Below, in pieces: positions 57,037 through 64,000 of a stretch of 64,000 nucleotides of DNA. The stretch comes from Helichrysum umbraculigerum (lineage: Eukaryota > Streptophyta > Magnoliopsida > Asterales > Asteraceae). The DNA lies in the NCBI GenBank assembly GCA_949592205.1, contig CATIUR010000003.1:78830501-78894500 (forward strand). Direction: 5' to 3'. How positions within the stretch are numbered: position 1 is the first letter of the stretch; each line of letters opens with the position of its first letter. Both the position numbers and the translations under genes were made by a program. The notes under the pieces were generated by a model. It did no database searches, was not told the DNA's origin, and saw nothing but the letters and a program-made list of their open reading frames with translations.

Positions 57037-59565
57037 TGACGCGCCACCAACCGTCACGCGTCGTCAACGCGACCGTATGGCAGCACATCGGTGTGGAAGT
57101 TTTAAAATTTATATTTTGCTGGGGACCTAAGTTCTACTAGAGCTGTATAGCTGAAGTATGACCTAGGGTAGTTCTGAAGAGTTAACCGTATTGTGAAACG
57201 ACTTGTCGGGACGAAAGTTCAAATTAGCGATGGTTTGAAAATAGTTTTGAGTGGTGGTTTTATACTTAGGTCCGTAATTAAAATTAAAAACTAATTAAAA
57301 CAGTAAATAAAAGCAGTAGGTTGAATCAGTATAGAGGGACTTGTGTTTGTTATGACTTCGTTAGCTTTTACGTGGGGTGAACTGTATTGAGGTTTTATAT
57401 TTGAAAACGTCTTTTAAGATTTGTGTCTTGCGTTCACGTGGATACCTTGTGGTGTGAACACTTGTACTCTACTGATCATATAAACCAACCAGTATGTCAC
57501 TGAGTACTAGGTTGTCAAGATTCTGATCAGATCGGACTGTCTTGAAACCCCCCTCACCGTCTCTTATGATGAGACCAAGTGACCCTCCAGATGGGGTGCA
57601 GGAATAAGGTGACAGTCCGCAATTTATCCACTGATCTTTCTTAACACAGACAAAGATATCTAAGCTAGGCGAGGCATTTAAGATTTAAGACAGGTGGTGA
57701 CTGATTAACATATACATTAATGGTCGTGATTGAGTTTAGAGATATTCGGCTGTGATACAGTCTTCAACCAACAGAGCTTTTCACAGTTACATAGTGTATT
57801 CACTCGTATTACGGTCTTTCCAGGATCACAGACTTATCCAGGATGTAACACAGTATACAGCCTTCGACCTTTCCGTAGTTTGCACGTGTTTGTATTCCAC
57901 CATAGGTGTTTCCAACGTTAAACCGGATACTCAGTCGTATTAGGGCTTTAACTGGGCTACATACTTTACAGCCATCTGAACTCAATATATCTAAGCTTGT
58001 ATTACAGTAAAACCATCTATGATAGCTAAACAACCCGTTCACTTTATAATCCCAAACCAATAAATCCCTGATTAATTCACAGTGTACTATACGATAGGCA
58101 GACAGTATTTCCATTGCTTCAAAATCAGACCATGTTATTTTCAGAAAACATAGATAGGTAGTGACCGTTTGACTAAGGGTGGCGAGTCCTTGACATAAAG
58201 GTTCTAACCACGTTTATTGGAGGAAAGACGTTAGTTTAGTTTAAAATCATAAATGTATAGTTAACAGTGCACCGGTTTTCAATATTTAATCAATTAGGAT
58301 CATTATTCCACAACAGATTGTGCCCACGACTTTCATAGCTTCCACGTTCCGTACTACACACATTCGTGATGTTTCCGGCGCTATACAAATGAAAGCCGTA
58401 TAACGTTACCTCCGTTGTTTCATAACGATGTAATCCCAATTGTATTTAAAATAGCATCACCCAAAGTATTAACAAGCTAACTACATCATAACAAACACAA
58501 TAGCTAATCTACTCACTAATCATGGCAATGTATCCTAAATCAAACATAATAATAGCATGCAACATTATGAAAGATAAGGATAGAAATAACCGAAAGTAAT
58601 GTGTAGATTGAATAGCAGCGGAAAGATTACACGGACAGAGCTCCGAAATATCTCGAACAATATTACAAAGGAGATCCTCCAAGAATTCCAACTCTATTAC
58701 AAAAGCTACCCTACTAATCCTTCTCTAACTCCTAAGAGTAGTGCTAGAGAGAGGACGCTAATTTCCTACTAATTCTCCTCTAACTCCTAAGAGTAGTGCT
58801 AGAGAGAGAATGCTAACCTAATTCTAGAGAGAGAATGAGAATGAGATGAGAGGTGTGTGAAAATGAGAAATGGAGGTGGCTATTTATAGGAAAAGTAGGA
58901 AAGCCTTGGTACAAGCCTTAAAGCATCAAATACAAGCATCAAAGCAGCATACGGGACAAGCGGACCAATGGGGGTCAAACGGCACCTCACAAGGCAAACA
59001 CCCCCGTATACGGCACCTAGGGTACCGTATACGGTACCTAGGTGTCCAGGGGGTTTGGTGCTCCGTTTGGCCTCCGCTGATTCCTCGGTTGCTTGGTTCG
59101 TCCGTATCTTCTTCGTTTGAGCTCCGATTTGCTTGATTCTTGCGCCGTTGGCTTCGTTTTTCCGTTACGCTTCTAATGGCACTTAGTTTGCCAAATTTGG
59201 AAGTGTTTGACTTTTGTGTGTTCCGGATGACGATCGGCGAGCTTCCAAACTTTGTATCTTCTCCATCTTTCATCCGTTTCTTCTGATTCTTTCACCTCCG
59301 GTCTTGGATTTCCCTATGGAATCATAAAATATGAATTAAGATTTAATTCCATAAGTAAATTAAGAAGGAAATATTTAAGGTGACATTAATTGCCTCGTTT
59401 TGCGTGATAAATGGATGTTTTTGGTGATTTTAACAGCAACGCCCATAATTAGACCAATTTGGTGATTTTAAGTAAATAATAGATAGTTTAAGATGATTTC
59501 ACCAAATATAAGTCCAATAAGTGCAGAATAATGTGCCTAAAAACGTGACTTTTTAGGTCACATCA
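57037..59565 (-). repeat. 5' LTR of Athila-1
   Basis: 2529 bp, nearly identical to 6614-9164. TATA box TATAAATA on the minus strand at 58888-58881; duplicated ~27-bp motif at 58799-58773 and 58744-58720; U3 palindrome at 59014-59044. Confidence 0.95.
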
Positions 59566-59570
59566 CTCAT

Positions 59571-59807
59571 GCAAACATTAGGAGATTATCATGCATTACT
59601 GTATTTTGTATAAATTAGTTATGACATAGAATCTTTTACATCAATTCGAGCTTTTGTAAACTATTATAACAGTATAAGACTTTTATAATATCAACGTATT
59701 GTAAACGACGCATATAGAGTCGTTCACTATATCTTATGTGCTGTTGATATTTGATTAGTCGCGCCACGACCCGAATCGCTTCCGCATCATAATCTGGGGG
59801 TGCGACA
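59571..59807 (+). repeat. 5' LTR of element B, right part
   Basis: Continuation of the LTR begun at 3983, after the ctcat duplication of Athila-1. It ends GGGGGTGCGACA beside the primer site. Confidence 0.8.
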
Positions 59808-59810
59808 GAT

Positions 59811-59822
59811 TGGTATCAGAGC
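59811..59822 (+). promoter_or_regulatory. Primer-binding site (initiator Met tRNA) of element B
   Basis: TGGTATCAGAGC, three bases after the LTR; identical to the site of element A. Confidence 0.9.
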
Positions 59823-60549
59823 CTAAGGTTATAGTGAACTAGGTTGCATTTAGTTGGCCTAGACTATGACCGTTAGGCAGTATTCCTTATTAGATATAAC
59901 TGGTTCAGTGATTACATCATACGAGTTTAATTTAACATAGCCTAGCTAACTATGTACAATTAAATGAATACAGTGTGAAATCTGAAAGGGGTTATGTTGA
60001 ACAGGAATGCACTAGTTGACTCTGACCATGAGAGAAATCGGGACTTATACTTGTTTTGTGCTAGACACACACTAGGCTATTATGTGATATAGGTGTATAT
60101 ACATACATAGGCCTCACCTACGTACTACTCTATAGGCTATTATATGTATTGTAGGTATATATGAATAGGCCTTACCCACGTACGACTCTCTACGTTATTA
60201 TATATATCGAATATATATATAGACCTCACATGATAATCACTCGTTAATGCTCACGTCATCGAAGCTGACACGTCTTACTACTATCGTATCACTAGATATA
60301 AAGAACGAGACTTGTTCTCATCTACCACCGTCTATCTATTTACATACGCGTAAAGAATAACTAGACGCCTCGCTGTACCGTCACGTACACACTTGAAAGA
60401 TATCGCTTCGCATTCTTTCCACCATATTATCCTTCAGGATCACGATCAAAACGTACTACTAGGAAAACTGCTACACTTTAGGCTATATTATATGATATGA
60501 TATGATTATGAATATAGGCCTCACTTGTTAAACGCTCTTGCCATAGAAG
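59823..60549 (+). other. Leader of element B
   Basis: Over 700 bp before gag. The first 200 bp resemble the leader of element A. Then repeated TAGGC(T)ATTATAT..TATATATA..AGGCCTCAC blocks (60090-60240 and 60480-60530) form an imperfect internal repeat. No ORF supported. Confidence 0.55.
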
Positions 60550-61598
60550 ATGGCAGACTCATCATCAAGAAAAACTACACGTACTTCATCGTCTATCTCT
60601 CGCTCACGTCGCAGCCACTCAGAAGCACTCGTGGCTAGACGCACTATTAGCTCTTATCGAGTCAGACCATATCACAACCCAGCCGTCACAGAAAACGTAT
60701 TTGCGATAGATCGTCATCGAGTTCTTGCACACCAGTGGAGCTGGTTACCAATGGCTATTGCTACATGGAGAATCGAGAAAAAAAAACATTGAAATCCCTG
60801 CTGATGTTGGAAGATACTCAGCTATGGATCTTTCCCCTTATACTCAAGAACTGACACATCTCACCATGCCTGTGTTAACTGCCCACTTGCATCCTCACGA
60901 ACGCAAGTTACACTACTTGAAAATCGAACAACACGAAACTCATTCAGATTGGATGGAACTAGCTCAAGGCCGCATCGCTCAGATGTACTTGGACCAGGAA
61001 GACATCTCCATAACTATCCATCATACTCACGGTCAAATGAAGGAAACCACCGCAACCACGGAGAGCGTTCATGATCAAGTAATTAGTAGTCGAAACAAAA
61101 TCTTGCACATATAAGGACTCCTCTAACTGCAAGTCTCAAAATTTCAAAGGGCACTGAAGGTGCTATTGGATTGTTACGTAGGATGGAAATAACTTTGGTT
61201 TTAACAAAAGAAAGTAGTTTGGGAACCCCAATCAAGATCAACCATCATCGAAAAGGTCTGATACTGTTGAGGCCTACACCTCTGGTTCAGAACCTAAAAA
61301 GATCTATTCAGGGAATGAACCCTTCTGTTCAAAGTGCCGCAGACATCATGAAGGTCCTTGCGGTACTCCATGTGTAAAATGTCAAAGGTATGGGCATCTG
61401 GCCAAAGACTGCAGATCTACCAATACCAACACCGCCACTGACAAACCTAAGTCCTGCTATGAGTGTGGAGACACAGGGCACTTTAGGAATGAGTGCCCAA
61501 AGCTGAAGAATAAGGGCAACAACAACAACACTGCTAAAGGAAGAGCATTTGTTCTGAACTCAGGAAAAGCCCGTCAAGACCCGAATGTAGTCTCGGGT
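60550..61598 (+). pseudogene. Degraded gag of element B
   Basis: Starts MADSSSRKTTRTSS, shifts frame near 60730-60780, continues through HLTMPVLTAHLHPHERKLHY, then breaks again near 61110. The zinc-knuckle end is in a third frame: CSKCRRHHEGPC, CVKCQRYGHLAKDC (about 61374-61415) and CYECGDTGHFRNEC (about 61456-61497). Almost no sequence lies between the N-terminal part and the knuckles, so the capsid core seems deleted. The knuckle frame is the same as the pol frame that follows. Confidence 0.75.
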
Positions 61599-64000
61599 AT
61601 GTTCCTTCTCAACAATCTTACTGCTTCTGTCCTATTTGATACAGGTGCTGATAGAAGTTTCATATCTGATGAGTTTAGTCCACTGCTAGACATCACTCCT
61701 ATTGCTTTAAATGCTAAGTACATGGTAGAGTTAGATAATGGTAAACTCATAGAGACCGACAGTGTAATACCTAATTGCACTTTAAATCTATCCGACAAGC
61801 TCTTTTCTATTGACCTTATACCTGTCAAGATCGGAAGTTTCGACATCATCGTTGGCATGAATTGGTTGTCCAAGCATCGCGCTGAAGTTATCTGCTACGA
61901 TGAAATCGTCCGTATTCCTCTCATCACCGGTGGTACTTTAGTCATACAAGGGGAGACCGGTGGGACGAGATTAAATATAATATCATGCATGAAAACCCGC
62001 AAATACCTGAGAAAGGGTTATCAGGCAATCCTCGAGCACGTTATGGAGAAAAAGTCGGAAGAGAAGCGACTTGAGGATGTGGCCATTGTTAGAGACTTTC
62101 TAGAAGTCTTTCCCGAAGACTTGCCTGGTCTACCACCACCGAGACAAGTTGAGTTCTCAATCGACCTCATGCCCGGGGCAGCACCCATTGCACGAGCACC
62201 TTATCGCTTAGCCCCATCCGAATTGCAGGAGTTGTCCACTCAATTACAAGAACTTCTGGACAAAAGATTTATTAGACCGAGGTCTTCACCTTGGGGAGCT
62301 CCGGTCCGGTTTGTGAAAAAGAATGACGGTTCATTCAGGATGTGTATCGACTACAGAGAGTTGACTAAATTAACCGTCAAGAACCGTTACCCACTCCCTC
62401 GCATTGATGACCTATTCGACCAACTTCAGGGGTCAAGTTTCTATTCGAAAATAGATCTACGATCAGGTTATCATCAGTTACGAGTTCGTGACATCGACAT
62501 CCCAAAGACTGCCTTCCGAACTCGCTATGGGCATTACGAGTTCCAAGTGATGCCATTTGGTTTGACAAACGCACCGGCTGTATTCATGGATCTTATGAAC
62601 CGAGTGTGAAAACCATATCTCGACAAGTTTGTCATTGTCTTCATCGATGACATTCTCATCTACTCGCGCAATGAACATGAACACGCGCAACATCTCAAAG
62701 TCCTTCTAGAACTTCTTAGACACGAAGAGTTATATGCTAACTTTTCCAAGTGTGAGTTCTGGATGCAAACCGTTTAATTCCTTGGTCATGTGATTGACAG
62801 TCAGGGAATTCACGTAGATATTTCAAAGATTGAGGCTATCAAATGCTGGCAAGTACCTACAACGCCGACCAAAGTACGCCAATTCTTAGGTCTGGCTGGT
62901 TACTATCGACGCTTCATTGAGAATTTCTCCAAAATAGCCCAACCTCTCATGACACTGACTCAAAAGGAAAAGAAGTTCAATTGGACTGATAAGCAGGAGT
63001 CAGCATTTCAGCAATTGAAACAAAAGCTTTGCAGTGCAGCCATTCTATCATTACCCGAAGGCAACGATGACTTCGTGGTATACTGCGATGCCTCACACCA
63101 AGGTCTTGGTTGCGTGTTGATGCAACGGGACAAGGTTATTGCCTACGCCTCCCGACAACTCAAGGTTCACGAGAAGAACTACACGACTCATGATCTCGAA
63201 CTAGGAGCCGTAGTGTTTGCACTCAAAATCTGGAGACACTATCTGTATGGCACAAAATGTAACATCTTCACCGATCATAAAAGCCTTCAGCATATATTCG
63301 ATCAGAAGGATCTCGACATGAGGCAACGTCGTTGGGTCGAGTTGCTCACCGATTGTGATTGCGAGATCAAATACCATCCGGGCAAAGCAACTGTTGTTGC
63401 CGACGCCCTCAGTCGAAAAGAACATTCAAAACCACTTCGAGTCCGAGCCCTCGGCATGATCATTCATAATGACTTCATCATTCAAATCCTCACCGCTCAA
63501 CTTGAAGCATTGAAACCCGAAAATCTGAAGAAAAAAAAATGAGGTCTTGTGCAACATGGAGAAACAGTTCGAAACCAAACCCAACGGGGTCAAGTACTTC
63601 GCGAACCGGATCTGGTTGCCCTACTTCGGAAATCTTCGAGACTTGGTGATGGATGAAGCTCACAAGTCCAAATACTCTATACATCTTGGATCGGACAAGA
63701 TGTATCATGGCATCAAGGGATTGTACTGGTGGCCAAACATGAAAGCAGAGATCGCTACATACGTCAGCAAGTGCCTCACATGTTCTAAAGTCAAAGCTGA
63801 ATATCAGAAACCCTCCGGTCTACTGCAACAACCGGACATTCCTGAGTGGAAATGGGAGCAAATCGCTATGGATTTCATCACTAAACTCCCGAAAACATCA
63901 AGCGGTTGCGATACCATTTGGGTGATCGTTGATCGTCTCACCAAATCTGCACATTTCCTCGCTATCAAAGAAACTGATAAAATGGAACGCCTCACACGAA
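61599..64000 (+). pseudogene. pol of element B (protease, RT, RNase H, integrase), broken and cut by window end
   Basis: In order: protease with LFDTGADRSFIS (about 61630); reverse transcriptase with YPLPRIDDLFDQLQG, KIDLRSGYHQLRV, FVIVFIDDILIYS (the catalytic DD is present); RNase H with VYCDASHQGLGCVL; integrase with a CLTCSKVK zinc-binding end and AMDFITKLPKTSSG plus IVDRLTKSAHF of the catalytic core. Lesions: TGA 62607-62609 and TAA 62775-62777 in frame, and a one-base frameshift in the A-run at about 63530-63540. The order RT-RNase H-integrase and the tRNA-iMet site identify Ty3/gypsy; the motifs fit the Tekay/Del chromovirus type, but the chromodomain would lie beyond 64000. Confidence 0.9.

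Larger units (their letters stand above)
6614..59565 (-). mobile_element. Athila-1: non-autonomous Athila-like Ty3/gypsy element
   Basis: Two near-identical LTRs (6614-9164 and 57037-59565) beginning TG and ending CA are flanked by a perfect 5-bp duplication, ctcat (6609-6613 and 59566-59570). The primer site lies inside the right LTR and reads on the minus strand, so the 5' LTR is on the right. After removing two CACTA insertions the internal part is about 6.7 kb (9165-10221, 36484-41642, 56527-57036). It codes for gag, an Athila-type aspartic protease (DLGASINLMP) and a third region of unknown function. I find no reverse transcriptase, RNase H or integrase, so mobility would have required proteins in trans. 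Confidence 0.9.

Overview
The window looks like heterochromatic, repeat-dense DNA of a flowering plant. It holds Ty3/gypsy and Ty1/copia LTR retrotransposons and CACTA (En/Spm) DNA transposons with plant-type introns, and I see no ordinary single-copy host gene. The long ORF at 30936-34745 resembles an extra ORF that I recall from copia elements of Asteraceae, so a composite-family plant is my best guess. That is inference, not proof.

The whole window is one nest of insertions, and target-site duplications (TSDs) date the order of several of them. Level 0 is a 3' piece of a CACTA-associated gene (DUF8039 plus Ulp1-like, 1-964, minus). Level 1 is Ty3/gypsy element A, with its 5' LTR at 965-3440, an initiator-Met primer site and the start of gag. 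Level 2 is Ty3/gypsy element B, inserted in A's gag at 3983; its 5' LTR is split (3983-6613 and 59571-59807) and its damaged gag-pol runs off the right end (60550-64000). Level 3 is an Athila-like element on the minus strand (Athila-1, 6614-59565, TSD ctcat) inside B's 5' LTR. Level 4 is two CACTA elements inside Athila-1: CACTA-1 (10222-36480, TSD gta) and CACTA-2 (41643-56526, TSD taa, splitting Athila gag). Level 5, inside CACTA-1, is a second Athila-like element (Athila-2, 18615-29090, TSD taccg) that cut a 120-bp minisatellite, and a copia-derived segment ending in a single LTR (about 30.4-35.3 kb).

The CACTA elements share a gene order. From the left end come subterminal TGTGACC-type repeats, a leftward TNPA-like gene (Transposase_24 region then DUF8039), a leftward three-exon F-box/Sel1-like gene, and a minisatellite of palindromic units. 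In CACTA-2 a rightward TNPD transposase gene follows, now carrying four in-frame stops, then right subterminal repeats. CACTA-1 has no TNPD; it has a small GRF-type zinc-finger gene and the copia segment instead. The F-box gene is intact in both CACTA elements (235 and 236 codons, identical intron phases), although the transposase genes show lesions.

Both Athila-like elements appear non-autonomous. Athila-2 has one 461-codon frame with a zinc knuckle and no protease or polymerase. Athila-1 has gag, protease and then an unrecognised ~455-aa region where reverse transcriptase would be expected. The two share conserved non-coding signals: a tRNA-Asp-type primer site, a hairpin just after the last ORF, hairpin plus purine-rich modules ending at the 3' LTR, and a duplicated ~27-bp motif downstream of the LTR TATA box.
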